Assembly: GCA_013373375.1 (NCBI GenBank)
Contig: JABXHY010000057.1
Location: 44,754 to 108,753, forward strand
DNA: 64,000 nucleotides
Direction: 5' to 3'
Source of the DNA: Gammaproteobacteria bacterium
Lineage (GTDB): Bacteria > Pseudomonadota > Gammaproteobacteria > Enterobacterales > Kangiellaceae
In this document: one piece after another, positions 43,673 through 53,346 of the stretch
Numbering within the stretch: the first letter of the stretch is position 1
How the letters are laid out: the number at the start of each line of letters is the position of its first letter
The notes under the pieces: generated by a model
What the model was told of the DNA's origin: nothing
The model's database searches: none
Seen by the model: the letters and a program-made list of their open reading frames with translations, nothing else
Translations under genes and position numbers: made by a program

Positions 43673-45832
43673 ATGGAACATATCATTGATAAATTAAACT
43701 TTAGTAGTCGCAAGAAGCTACCGGTATTTCTACAGAGTGAAGCTGCTGAATGTGGTTTAACATGTGTCTGTATGATTGCCAATTATTATGGACACAAAAT
43801 TGACTTATTTAGTTTAAGGCGTAAGTACCCAATCAGTTTAAAAGGTGCCACATTAAAACAACTCGTCACCATTTCTTCTCAGTTAAAAATGACGGGGAGA
43901 CCCTTAAAAGTTGAACTTAATCAATTAAAAACTCTTAATACCCCAGTAATACTTCATTGGGATATGAATCATTTTGTCGTTTTAAAACAAGTTAAAAGTA
44001 ACGGTATCATTATTCACGATCCTGCTCGTGGAAGAGTATTTGTTCCAATGGATGCTGTGTCGAAATCTTTTACTGGCGTTGCGCTTGAGCTTAGACCGAC
44101 TGAAGAGTTTAAAGAAAAAGACGAGGAGTTGAAGTTAGGTTTTGGTGTACTGTGGCGAAGCATTACTGGATTAAAGAGAAGTCTAACCCAAATTATTATT
44201 TTATCACTTGTCTTACAGTGTTTAGCTTTATTGGCTCCCTACTATATCAAGTTAGTCGTTGATAATGTCGTCATTACGAATGATAAACAATTTTTGGTTG
44301 TACTAGGAATAGGATTTACGCTACTGCTCTTACTTCGAGTTATGACGCAAGCGTTTCGCTCTTGGGTAGTCATTTTTTTGCGTACCACTCTGGGTATTCA
44401 ATTAGTCTCAAATTTATTTCGTCATATGTTACGACTGCCCATGTCGTGGTTTGGCAAACGATTTATTGGTGATATCACCTCCCGGTTTGGGTCACTTGAT
44501 TATGTTAAACAATTACTCAGCAGTGGATTTGTTGAAGGAATGATTGATGGCTTAATGGCAATAATAACCTTGGTCATGATGTTTGTGTTCGCACCGAGCC
44601 TTGCAGTAATTACTGTTGTTGCAGTGTCATTGTATACGATTAGCAGAGTTGTATTATTTCAACCCATAAGGAATCATACAAAAGAAAAATTACAACTTAA
44701 AGGTGTCGCAGACGGATTGTTTTACGAGTCTGTACGCTCTGTGCAACCGGTTAAAATATTCAGTGGCGAGGCAATAAGGCAATCAAAACTTGAAAATGCA
44801 AATGCAGATTGGATGAATGCCGATATAAAGCTTGGCCGATTGACGATTGCCTACACCACATTTAAAGAATTATTACAGGGTTTAGAGTACGTATTACTTA
44901 TTTGGGTCGGTGCCTACGCAGTTCTAAGTAACAGTATGACATTGGGTGTTCTATTCGCATTTCTTGCTTATCGGCAACAATTTACGACGAGTGCGCAAAT
45001 TTTATTAGATAAAATATTTGAATGGAGAATGATGGGGCTTCACTTGAGTCGTATTGCAGATATCGCTTTAGAAGATCAAGAATCTTCACTCGATACGTCA
45101 CACCCTGAACTCGAAGACGTTGCTGGCAGAATAGAACTGAAAAATATTTCTTATCGTTATAATCAGAATGAACCCTATATTTTCGAGAATATTTCGCTGA
45201 CTATTGAAGCAGGAGAGTGCGTTGCTTTAATAGCGCCTTCCGGTTTTGGTAAAACGACACTTCTCAAGATTATTATGGGGTTATTTCCTCCTTCAAGTGG
45301 TTCAGTTCTATTAGATGGAAAGGATATTACTCAAATCGGACTCAATAATTATCGAAATGTGACTTCTGCCGTCATGCAAGGAGATGATCTTTTATCAGGT
45401 TCGATAGCTGATAATATTAGTTTTTTCTCGATTGAGCAAAATATGGAAAGGCTGGAGAAGTCAGCCAAAGAAGCGCATATTTATGATGATATCGTCGCAA
45501 TGCCAATGGGATTTCACTCCCTTGCTGGGGATATGGGAAGTACTTTATCTGGTGGTCAAGTGCAAAGAATCCTCATCGCTCGAGCATTATATAAAGAACC
45601 CAAAGTTCTGTTTTTAGATGAGGCCAGCAGCGCCTTGGATGGTGCGACAGAAAAAAGCATTAATTCGGTTTTGAAGAATATGGGAATAACGCGAATTATG
45701 ATATCTCATCGGCAAGAAACGATAAAAATGGCCGATCGGATTATAGATCTGACAAATCTTGATAGTCCAAATGATCCTATCCCGGAGGAGGGCTCTCCGA
45801 GGAAAGGAAATTTGAAAGTCGTCACCAGTTAA
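43673..45832 (+). CDS. C39-peptidase ABC exporter (leader cleavage and secretion)
   Basis: 719 aa in three parts. The C39 peptidase (1-~140) has Cys in SEAAECGLTCVCMIANYYGHKIDL, His in WDMNHFVVLK and Asp in HDPARG, so the triad is complete. The six-helix ABC membrane domain spans ~155-430. The ATPase (~475-705) has Walker A APSGFGKTTLL (first Gly replaced by Ala), signature LSGGQVQRILIARAL and Walker B VLFLDEASSALD. It would cut precursors after Gly-Gly while exporting them. It follows the adaptor gene and is co-transcribed with the peptidases downstream. Confidence 0.92.
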   Translation: MEHIIDKLNFSSRKKLPVFLQSEAAECGLTCVCMIANYYGHKIDLFSLRRKYPISLKGATLKQLVTISSQLKMTGRPLKVELNQLKTLNTPVILHWDMNHFVVLKQVKSNGIIIHDPARGRVFVPMDAVSKSFTGVALELRPTEEFKEKDEELKLGFGVLWRSITGLKRSLTQIIILSLVLQCLALLAPYYIKLVVDNVVITNDKQFLVVLGIGFTLLLLLRVMTQAFRSWVVIFLRTTLGIQLVSNLFRHMLRLPMSWFGKRFIGDITSRFGSLDYVKQLLSSGFVEGMIDGLMAIITLVMMFVFAPSLAVITVVAVSLYTISRVVLFQPIRNHTKEKLQLKGVADGLFYESVRSVQPVKIFSGEAIRQSKLENANADWMNADIKLGRLTIAYTTFKELLQGLEYVLLIWVGAYAVLSNSMTLGVLFAFLAYRQQFTTSAQILLDKIFEWRMMGLHLSRIADIALEDQESSLDTSHPELEDVAGRIELKNISYRYNQNEPYIFENISLTIEAGECVALIAPSGFGKTTLLKIIMGLFPPSSGSVLLDGKDITQIGLNNYRNVTSAVMQGDDLLSGSIADNISFFSIEQNMERLEKSAKEAHIYDDIVAMPMGFHSLAGDMGSTLSGGQVQRILIARALYKEPKVLFLDEASSALDGATEKSINSVLKNMGITRIMISHRQETIKMADRIIDLTNLDSPNDPIPEEGSPRKGNLKVVTS

Positions 45833-45854
45833 TAGGATTGTGAAGGTGGATAAA

Positions 45855-47309
45855 ATGATTGTACAGCGGCTAATGTTAAGTACCATTTTGTTATTTGTCT
45901 CTGTCTATTCGCTCGCTAGTGACAGAACCGGTAATGAATTGTCTGTTGAAGAGAAAATTTATGGGCTTTCCGTACTATGGAAAGAAGCTAGCTATAATTT
46001 TGCCTACTTCGATCAAGTGGAAAACTTAGATTGGGATGCTGAGTATTTAAAATACATTCCAAAAGTAAAAGCCAGTAAAAATGATTTTGAATATTATCGA
46101 CTGCTCAGCGAATTGGCTGCAAAACTCGAAGATGGAATGACTTATATTAAGATTCCTGAGTCATTGATAAGACAACATATTGCGTTTCCAGCGATTAAGA
46201 TTGCTGAGGCTGAAGGGAAAGCGGTCATTGTTGCTGTAGAAAAAAGCTTACATGACCTAATTCCTATAGGCTCAGTGATACTTAAAGTCGACGGTAAATC
46301 AGTCGAACAAATCCTTAAAACAGATGTTTTTCCTTATATAAGCAGTTCGACCCAACACATTAAACTTGATAACGCAATTAAAGGAAGTTTTATCAATGGT
46401 TATGGTCTTCTTGCTGGAGCTCCTAAGTCAAAGGTGAATATTACGTTAAAACTTCAAGATAAATCGGAAAAAATTGTTGAACTAACGAGAGACTATCAAG
46501 ATCAATCCCTTGAATTTATTTCATCAGAACATGTTGCCAAAAAACAACAAGAGCGAGAACTCTCGATTGTGGGCCGTGAGCTTGAGAATGGAATTTACTA
46601 TTTAGCGTTGAATAACTTCTCCGACTTGGAAATGGTTGAGAAATTTAAAACTCTGATTCCTGATATGCAAAAATCAACAGGTTTAATACTTGATTTAAGA
46701 TATAACGAAGGCGGCAATACCATGATTGTCGAAGATATTCTTAAATATCTAACATTTCATGATCTAACTGGCGCTAAAAGCAAAATGAGAATTCATAATG
46801 CCACTTTCAAAGCATGGGGTAAGTTTGCACAAGAGTACCAATGGGCAAAGAAATATGAAGACTATTACGTGGGTCAAGCGTGGACTGAAATGCCTGCTGA
46901 TGTTTTATACGCAGATGATGTACCTCGTTCTGACAAAGTTGTCGTTCCTACAGCTGTTTTGATTGGAAGGAATACATCTAGCGCTGCAGAAAACTTTTTA
47001 ATCTATACAGATGGAGCTGAACAGTTCCACACCATAGGCGAAAGAACATTTGGTAGTACAGGTCAGCCCTTGATTATTGATTTACCAGGTGGTGGAAAAG
47101 CTAAAATATGTACAAAAAGAGACTCTTATGCAGACGGCAGAGATTTTGTGGGTTATGGAATAAAACCTGATATTCTAGTACCAAGAGATGTGTCTTACTA
47201 TTTATCCAACGACGACGCTGTATTGAACGTTGCAGAGAAGTTTTTGAACGAATTGCGAGAAAGTAAAAGTAGTGACAAGGTCGCTAAGTTAATGAGTAAT
47301 AACCGGTAA
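45855..47309 (+). CDS. secreted S41 family protease in the RiPP operon
   Basis: 484 aa from the ATG at 45855 (AAGGTGG 6-12 bp upstream), preferred over the GTG at 45840. The signal peptide ends near SLA/SD. A PDZ-like segment (~125-160, IPIGSVILKVDGKSVEQILK) precedes the protease core: GLILDLRYNEGGNTMIVEDIL, and the nucleophile in GRNTSSAAENFLIYTDG. Then GERTFGSTGQPLIIDLPGGGKAKI follows as in CtpA-like enzymes. It may trim or degrade the exported peptide, or provide immunity. It starts 22 bp after the exporter stop. Confidence 0.85.
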   Translation: MIVQRLMLSTILLFVSVYSLASDRTGNELSVEEKIYGLSVLWKEASYNFAYFDQVENLDWDAEYLKYIPKVKASKNDFEYYRLLSELAAKLEDGMTYIKIPESLIRQHIAFPAIKIAEAEGKAVIVAVEKSLHDLIPIGSVILKVDGKSVEQILKTDVFPYISSSTQHIKLDNAIKGSFINGYGLLAGAPKSKVNITLKLQDKSEKIVELTRDYQDQSLEFISSEHVAKKQQERELSIVGRELENGIYYLALNNFSDLEMVEKFKTLIPDMQKSTGLILDLRYNEGGNTMIVEDILKYLTFHDLTGAKSKMRIHNATFKAWGKFAQEYQWAKKYEDYYVGQAWTEMPADVLYADDVPRSDKVVVPTAVLIGRNTSSAAENFLIYTDGAEQFHTIGERTFGSTGQPLIIDLPGGGKAKICTKRDSYADGRDFVGYGIKPDILVPRDVSYYLSNDDAVLNVAEKFLNELRESKSSDKVAKLMSNNR

Positions 47310-47337
47310 TTGTTTTGTGGAAGCAATATTAAAATAA

Positions 47338-48483
47338 ATGGAGCGAGTTTTGACTGCGTCCTTAAGTTTGAAAAAAAGAGAGAATGTAGACGTTAACTTT
47401 CGGTTTGTTAATAAAATGTTAACCGAATCTCGTGACTTAAGATCTTACCGAAATATGAATAACTGGGCACATAAGCTCTGCATAGAATTCGAAGAGTCTA
47501 TCGAAAGCACTACCAACCTCGTTGACAATCGATCCATTGAATCGCTGGTCAACAACTATACATTTATGGTGGCTGCTAGCGGAAATATTGAGAAAAGCAG
47601 ATTGCTCTTAGATTCGGTGATAAAAAAGTGGCAAAAGGAGTATCTTAGAAGTAATGACAAGGGCTACTTAGAAAAGACTCTTCAGCCAGGAATTAATCTG
47701 ATTAGATTAAGTTTGTTAATTGGTGATTTTGACAATTTTTGGCAACAGATTGAAAATGCGACCTTTGTTGGTGTAGAAGACTCCATTTGCATTTCAAATA
47801 CCTATATTAGTGTTCGCAGTATCAACCAGCATAAAAATTTCATAAGAAATAATACTATCAAAGAATGTATAAAGGGTTTGATAAAACAAGGTAGGTATGA
47901 CGAGCTTCTTGCGTTGGAGACTTCGATGCCTGAAGAGCTTGTCAGGTCTTTGTTCTACAGAGAAGCTCAAGTCGTCTCTCATATTTCTCGAAATAGCCAC
48001 CAAAAGGCGATAGCTATTATCAGAGGAGTAATGTCCAAAACCATAGATGTAGAACAGTTAATATTTTATTTTCGATTATATGAAAGCTATAGGCTTCAAG
48101 GAAAGAAGAGTGAAGCGGAAGTCGTGTTGGATGAGATAATTGATGAGTTACTTATTTTACCAATCGATAATTTAAAGCATCTGATGTTTGCGTCTATGGT
48201 AGTAAAAGCAAAAAAACTCGATATTTCGCACCCTTTGGTGCAAACGATTCTGGTTCAGTATGAGCAAATTGGCGATGAAATGAATTACGGCTTTCTTTTG
48301 TTATGGTTATATGGATTAACACCAAACTCATGGCTAAGAAGTAAGTTGAAGGAATTACACTGCAATACACAGTATTTTCTACTGCGAAAAGAATTGGATA
48401 GGTTGTTTGATTGCGAGGAAAAAATGCCAGCCGGGAAATGGTTTTTATCATTAGAAGCAACATTTGGAGAAATATTTGATTAG
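47338..48483 (+). CDS. unknown helical protein of the RiPP operon
   Basis: 381 aa with no signal or clear membrane segment; leucine-rich, helical, TPR-like in feel (IARGVMSKTIDVEQLIFYFRLYESYRLQGKKSEAEVVLDEIIDEL), but no family is recognised. It stands between the S41 and S9 peptidases and its stop is 2 bp before the S9 start, so it is a true operon member. It may be a maturation scaffold, leader-binding or self-protection factor; nothing in the sequence decides this. Confidence 0.7.
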   Translation: MERVLTASLSLKKRENVDVNFRFVNKMLTESRDLRSYRNMNNWAHKLCIEFEESIESTTNLVDNRSIESLVNNYTFMVAASGNIEKSRLLLDSVIKKWQKEYLRSNDKGYLEKTLQPGINLIRLSLLIGDFDNFWQQIENATFVGVEDSICISNTYISVRSINQHKNFIRNNTIKECIKGLIKQGRYDELLALETSMPEELVRSLFYREAQVVSHISRNSHQKAIAIIRGVMSKTIDVEQLIFYFRLYESYRLQGKKSEAEVVLDEIIDELLILPIDNLKHLMFASMVVKAKKLDISHPLVQTILVQYEQIGDEMNYGFLLLWLYGLTPNSWLRSKLKELHCNTQYFLLRKELDRLFDCEEKMPAGKWFLSLEATFGEIFD

Positions 48484-48485
48484 AT

Positions 48486-50309
48486 ATGTGTAAATCTATC
48501 ACTTCTCAAGAAAAATTGGATGGATTCTACAGTTACACTCTTTATTATCACATTAATATTTCATTTGAAGGCGATGAAGTATTTGTTATTCACAATTCTA
48601 ACGATGAATATTTTATTGATAGCTATAGTTTATGCTCCAATAGAGCTAAAGCATTAATTTGCTCCTCTAAGTATCGTTATTATCAGATTTCAAAGTTTCC
48701 ATTCGGTCCCAGGTTAGTATATGAAAAGGAAACGGATTGTGATGACCATAGACATGTTTTTATAAAAGATGAAGATGGATTAGAACTCGATCTTACCTCT
48801 GGTCACAATGTTAAATCCTCTTTCTTGGGCTGGAATCGAAACGGTCGTGAGTTTTGGGTCGCAAGTAACAAACGAACCAGGAAAGAGTTTGATGTGTATT
48901 CGTACCGTGCTAGTGATTATCAATCTAAGTTAATATTTGAGAATCGAGGCCAACATAATATTGAAGTTATTTCTCCGGATGGTAGTTGGTTGGCGACTAA
49001 AAAGTTAAATTCTCACGATGATGCCTCTCTGCATCTTATTTCATTAAAGTCCGGGGCTGAAACTGAAATTCCTAGAAGAAATGGTTCTGCTAGTGTAAGG
49101 AAAAGCTGCATAAGCTTTACACCTGATAGTGAACAGCTGATATATTTAACCGATGAGCACAGCGAATTCAAACAAGCTTGGTATTACGATATTACCAATA
49201 GAAAATATGGCTTATTATTTGAGTTGAATTGGGATATAGAATTTATTAAATATTCTAAATCAATGAAATATTATGCGGTTGGATATAATTGCGACGGAAT
49301 ATTTAAGCTAAAACTTATTGATAATACAAGTAACTCAGAAGTTAGTATTCCAGAAACTGATCTTGATAATTTTAGCATTTCTCAAGCGGAATTTACCAAT
49401 GACGAATTGTATTTGGTTTTAATTTTGGAGTCCGATACAGTGCCTTCGACACTAGCCTATCTAGATCTTTCTAGTCATAAGAAAGTGAGCTTTGAGCAAC
49501 TGTCACCGTCCCATTTAGTTGAACCTAAACTTGTTCAAAGTATTGCTCAGCCATTTAATAGTTACGACCAATTATTAGTTAGAGGGCATTTGTATAAACC
49601 TCAGAATGCGAGCGACGTCAATAAGTGTCCTGTACTAATTTGGATTCATGGTGGTCCAGGTGGTCAATTTAGGCCTATTTATCGTCCAGAAATACAAGTA
49701 TTAGTAAATGAAGGAATTGCTGTATTTGGCGTAAACCATAGAGGGTCATCTGGCTATGGAAAAGCATTTTACCACGCAGCAGATAAAAAACACGGTGAGG
49801 CTGATCTTAAGGATATAGTGTCTGCGAAACATTTTTTGCAAAGTATAACTTGGGTTGATCCAGAAAGAATAGGTGTTATTGGTGTAAGCTACGGTGGTTA
49901 TCTTGCAATGGCAGGTCTAACATTTACTGACGAGTTTCAAGTCGGAATAGATTTTTATGGAGTAATGAATTGGTCTCGAGCATTATCAAGTATTCCTGAA
50001 TGGTGGGAAACGCAAAGACAATTTATCTACAGTAAACTTGGCAATCCAGCTCATGAACAAGAGAAATTGGAATCTCTTTCACCGGTTTTTCATACTGAGA
50101 AAATTACTCAGCCAACCATGATAGTTCAAGGAGCAAAGGACCAGCGAACACTAAAAATCGAAAGTGATGAAATGGCGAGTAAACTGTTACAGCAAAATGT
50201 GCCAGTTGAGTACTTGCTGTTTGACGATGAAGGACATGGAATTAGAAAACGGCATAATAAAATTAAGTTGATAAAGACTACTCTTTTCTTTTTGCAAAAG
50301 TACTTATAA
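48486..50309 (+). CDS. S9 (prolyl oligopeptidase/acylaminoacyl) family serine peptidase
   Basis: 607 aa, no signal peptide. A beta-propeller N-terminal half (~60-350) with repeats such as ISPDGSWLATKK and FTPDSEQLIYLTDE is followed by an alpha/beta-hydrolase domain (~360-607). The nucleophile is in GVISYGGYLAM-type GVSYGGY (Ser ~468), Asp in QGAKDQRTL (~551) and His in FDDEGHGI (~582); CPVLIWIHGGPGGQ forms the oxyanion region. S9 enzymes cut short peptides, so cytoplasmic processing of leader pieces or modified peptides is plausible. Last gene of the operon. Confidence 0.88.
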   Translation: MCKSITSQEKLDGFYSYTLYYHINISFEGDEVFVIHNSNDEYFIDSYSLCSNRAKALICSSKYRYYQISKFPFGPRLVYEKETDCDDHRHVFIKDEDGLELDLTSGHNVKSSFLGWNRNGREFWVASNKRTRKEFDVYSYRASDYQSKLIFENRGQHNIEVISPDGSWLATKKLNSHDDASLHLISLKSGAETEIPRRNGSASVRKSCISFTPDSEQLIYLTDEHSEFKQAWYYDITNRKYGLLFELNWDIEFIKYSKSMKYYAVGYNCDGIFKLKLIDNTSNSEVSIPETDLDNFSISQAEFTNDELYLVLILESDTVPSTLAYLDLSSHKKVSFEQLSPSHLVEPKLVQSIAQPFNSYDQLLVRGHLYKPQNASDVNKCPVLIWIHGGPGGQFRPIYRPEIQVLVNEGIAVFGVNHRGSSGYGKAFYHAADKKHGEADLKDIVSAKHFLQSITWVDPERIGVIGVSYGGYLAMAGLTFTDEFQVGIDFYGVMNWSRALSSIPEWWETQRQFIYSKLGNPAHEQEKLESLSPVFHTEKITQPTMIVQGAKDQRTLKIESDEMASKLLQQNVPVEYLLFDDEGHGIRKRHNKIKLIKTTLFFLQKYL

Positions 50310-50517
50310 AGAATAGTGTCAATTAAGGACGCTTATTTAATCCTTTTTAAATGACTATCATGCTGTGTGAGACTATTTGAAAGATAGAGTTCTTCTTATA
50401 GTACGACGGTTGAATATTATTGCACAAAGTTGACGTCTAAAGCCTTTTGAATGCCAGTATTGACTTGTTAAGCTTTATGAGACAGGATTTTGAATCTTTC
50501 GATTTAGGAATGTGAAT

Positions 50518-52074
50518 GTGTTTCAAAAAGTAAATTTCAAATGGTTTTTCATTTGTATTGCTATTGTCATAATGGTTGTTGCCTTACATGATAATCAAGA
50601 CGAATCCGTGTCATTACCGGTGAATACTGACTTTTGCAAATCAATTGATCTTGCTCCTAGCAATAACCTATCTCAATTCTTAAAGCCTTATGAGGACAAA
50701 ATGTCCAGTGAAACGGCAGTTTTGCCGCTAGAAACAGGAAAGAGTGCGATTTTAACTCGAGCTTGGTTGTCTGATGCTGCTGAAAAAACAATAGACGTCC
50801 AATATTTTATTTTTTCACGTGATAATACTGGTTTGATAGCATTTAATTACTTAGTGCGGGCGGCTCAGCGTGGTGTGAAAGTAAGAGTGCTAGTCGATGA
50901 CTTTATGCTGGAGTTTGAGGAAGAAGAAATTTTAGCTCTCGCATCACACCCTAATATTCAAATCAAGATATTCAACCCAGGTGTCAGTTTGGGTAAAAAT
51001 ATTGTCGAAAAAATCACGACTTTTGTTACGGATTTTAAAGGTGCTAACCATCGAATGCATAACAAATTATTTATCGTGGATGGTAAAGCATTAATAACTG
51101 GTGGTCGAAATGTTGAAGGCATGTATTTCGATTTTGATCACCACTATAACTTCAGAGATCGAGACATACTGCTTATTGGAAATACTGTGAATGCCGGGCA
51201 GGGGTATTTTAATGACTATTGGAATAATCGACTAAGTGTGGACGTTCATGAAGTACTAAATGATGTATCCTTGCCTGACGATTATCGAAACACACTAAAT
51301 AAGTTGAATGAGTATGCTTGTAATCCCAACAACTATTGGCCTCAAATTAGAGAGGCAGTAGTTAATCTTCCTGATGTTTTTGCTGAAATCGAAAAATCCG
51401 GTGAATTAGTCTGGACAAAAAAAGCTGAGTTGGTCTGTGATGCACCTGAAAAGAAAACCTTAACCAGTACCGGTACTGAGTTGAGCCTAACAACTGAACG
51501 CCTTATTAAGTTAATTAGTGAATCAAATCAAAACATCGAGATTCAAACGCCTTATTTGGTAACGACAGAACCAACACGAAACTTATTCAAACAAAAAGTC
51601 AGTGAAGGTGTAAGAATTAGAGTGTTAACCAACAGTTTGGCATCAACGGATAATGTAGAAGCCTTTAGTGGTTATCAGAGAGACCGTGAAGAATTACTGG
51701 CCACAGGCATTGAAGTCTATGAGTTTAAGCCAGATGCAAAAGTTCGGCTCGATATTTCCTCGAGTGAACTTCAAAATAACCTAGGACACACTGCTATATT
51801 TGGAATGCACGCTAAAACAATGATTATTGATGGTAAAATAACAGTGATAGGTACATTTAACCTTGATCCTCGTAGTGCTAATCTTAATACCGAGTGTCTG
51901 GCGATTATTAACAATGAATCGATTACTGAAAGTGTGCTCGAAGGCGTTGAAGAGGAGTTCAAACCAGAAAACTCTTGGCGAGTGACCAAAGAGTTTAATC
52001 CAGATAATGAAGTGGATTTAAGCAAAAGACTCAAAACTCGAACTCGTTATATTATACCTAAAGACGTGCTTTAA
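50518..52074 (+). CDS. phospholipase D-like protein (cardiolipin synthase type)
   Basis: 518 aa from the GTG at 50518, 8 bp after AGGA; a GTG at 50512 is closer to AGGA and also possible. An N-terminal membrane helix (WFFICIAIVIMVVAL) anchors it, outside-facing. Two HKD motifs are present: HNKLFIVDGKALITGGRN and HAKTMIIDGKITVIGTFNLDPRSA, the active sites of phospholipase D/cardiolipin synthase enzymes. The gene is 200 bp after the RiPP operon, not necessarily part of it. Substrate unknown; it may be a stress or lipid-exchange enzyme. Confidence 0.85.
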   Translation: MFQKVNFKWFFICIAIVIMVVALHDNQDESVSLPVNTDFCKSIDLAPSNNLSQFLKPYEDKMSSETAVLPLETGKSAILTRAWLSDAAEKTIDVQYFIFSRDNTGLIAFNYLVRAAQRGVKVRVLVDDFMLEFEEEEILALASHPNIQIKIFNPGVSLGKNIVEKITTFVTDFKGANHRMHNKLFIVDGKALITGGRNVEGMYFDFDHHYNFRDRDILLIGNTVNAGQGYFNDYWNNRLSVDVHEVLNDVSLPDDYRNTLNKLNEYACNPNNYWPQIREAVVNLPDVFAEIEKSGELVWTKKAELVCDAPEKKTLTSTGTELSLTTERLIKLISESNQNIEIQTPYLVTTEPTRNLFKQKVSEGVRIRVLTNSLASTDNVEAFSGYQRDREELLATGIEVYEFKPDAKVRLDISSSELQNNLGHTAIFGMHAKTMIIDGKITVIGTFNLDPRSANLNTECLAIINNESITESVLEGVEEEFKPENSWRVTKEFNPDNEVDLSKRLKTRTRYIIPKDVL

Positions 52075-52162
52075 GTTCTGAGCCAGAAAAATCGCAATAT
52101 TAATGTTTAAGCAGTGAGCGTAATATTTTATTAATTGATTTAAAAGATAACTGCTTAGAGAC

Positions 52163-53338
52163 TTAACTACTTAAAGACTTAATTGCCTGATCCATACCTT
52201 CTATTGTTAACGGATACATCTCGTCTTCAATAAGTTGCTGAGTCATACCAATGCTTTGCGTATATCGCCAGTAGTATTGTTCAACTGGATTAAGCCAGAC
52301 CACTTTGTCAAATTGAGCTTTTAATCGCTGCATCCAAACATATCCGGGCTCTTCATTCATATGCTCAACACTGCCAAAAGGATGGGAAATTTCATAAGGC
52401 GACATAGACGCATCACCAACAAAAATAACTTTGTAATCGTTTCCGTAGGTGTGAAGTACATCTTCTAATGGAATGTTTTCGCTGTGACGACGTGCGTTGT
52501 TTCGCCAGACATTTTCATAAATAAAATTATGGAAGTAGTAGTACTCAAGGTGCTTAAACTCAGTTTTACAGGCCGAAAACAGTTCTTCGCAGATATGAAT
52601 ATACGGGTCCATCGAACCGCCAACATCAAAAAACAATAGAACTTTTACTGCATTGTGTCGTTCGGGAACCATTTTAAGATCAAGTAATCCGGCATTTTTA
52701 GCAGTCGAACGAATGGTGTCATCGAGATCCAACTCATCGTGTGCACCAGTACGGGCAAATTTTCTTAATTTTCTAAGTGCGACTTTCAGGTTACGAGTGC
52801 CAAGTTCGACACTATCGTCTAAGTCTTTAAATTGACGCTTTTCCCAGACTTTAGTTGCTCTTTTGTTTCGGCTTTCACCGCCGACTCGAATACCCTCAGG
52901 GTGATAGCCGCTGTGACCAAAAGGGGAGGTTCCACCGGTTCCAATCCACTTGTTACCGCCTGCATGTCGTTTTTGTTGTTCTTTTAACCGCTCTTTGAAC
53001 GCCTCTAATAACTTATCCAGACCACCAAGTGATTTAATTTCAGCTTTTTCTTCTTCGGTTAGACTTTTCAAAAACTCTGATCGAAGCCAGTCTTCAGGAA
53101 TCAATGCATCAAGAATATCTTCAATGCTTTCGAGTTCTTTGAAATAAAGACCAAATGCACGATCGAAACGATCGAAATGCTTTTCGTCTTTTATAAGACT
53201 GAGTCGTGCCAGTAAATAAAAGTCGTCCAAATTAAATGAGGCGACTCGTTTTTCTAATGCTTCTAATAAGTGTAAAAGCTCTTTTATAGAAACTGGTAGG
53301 CCAACTTTACGAAGTGTGTAAAAGAAGTCGATGAGCAT
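52163..53338 (-). CDS. VWA-domain protein (CoxE-like), partner of MoxR ATPase
   Basis: 391 aa. A helical N-terminal region contains an Arg/Lys-rich motif (GGNKWIGTGGTSPFGHSGYHPEGIRVGG) of the CoxE/YehP family. The C-terminal VWA domain begins VKVLLFFDVGGSMDPYIHICEELF; its metal site has Gly where MIDAS usually has Ser (D-V-G-G-S). The gene follows the MoxR gene by 8 bp. MoxR/VWA pairs act as metal-insertion or protein-folding chaperones. The client is unknown. Confidence 0.85.
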   Translation of the reverse strand: MLIDFFYTLRKVGLPVSIKELLHLLEALEKRVASFNLDDFYLLARLSLIKDEKHFDRFDRAFGLYFKELESIEDILDALIPEDWLRSEFLKSLTEEEKAEIKSLGGLDKLLEAFKERLKEQQKRHAGGNKWIGTGGTSPFGHSGYHPEGIRVGGESRNKRATKVWEKRQFKDLDDSVELGTRNLKVALRKLRKFARTGAHDELDLDDTIRSTAKNAGLLDLKMVPERHNAVKVLLFFDVGGSMDPYIHICEELFSACKTEFKHLEYYYFHNFIYENVWRNNARRHSENIPLEDVLHTYGNDYKVIFVGDASMSPYEISHPFGSVEHMNEEPGYVWMQRLKAQFDKVVWLNPVEQYYWRYTQSIGMTQQLIEDEMYPLTIEGMDQAIKSLSS

Positions 53339-53346
53339 AATTCAGC

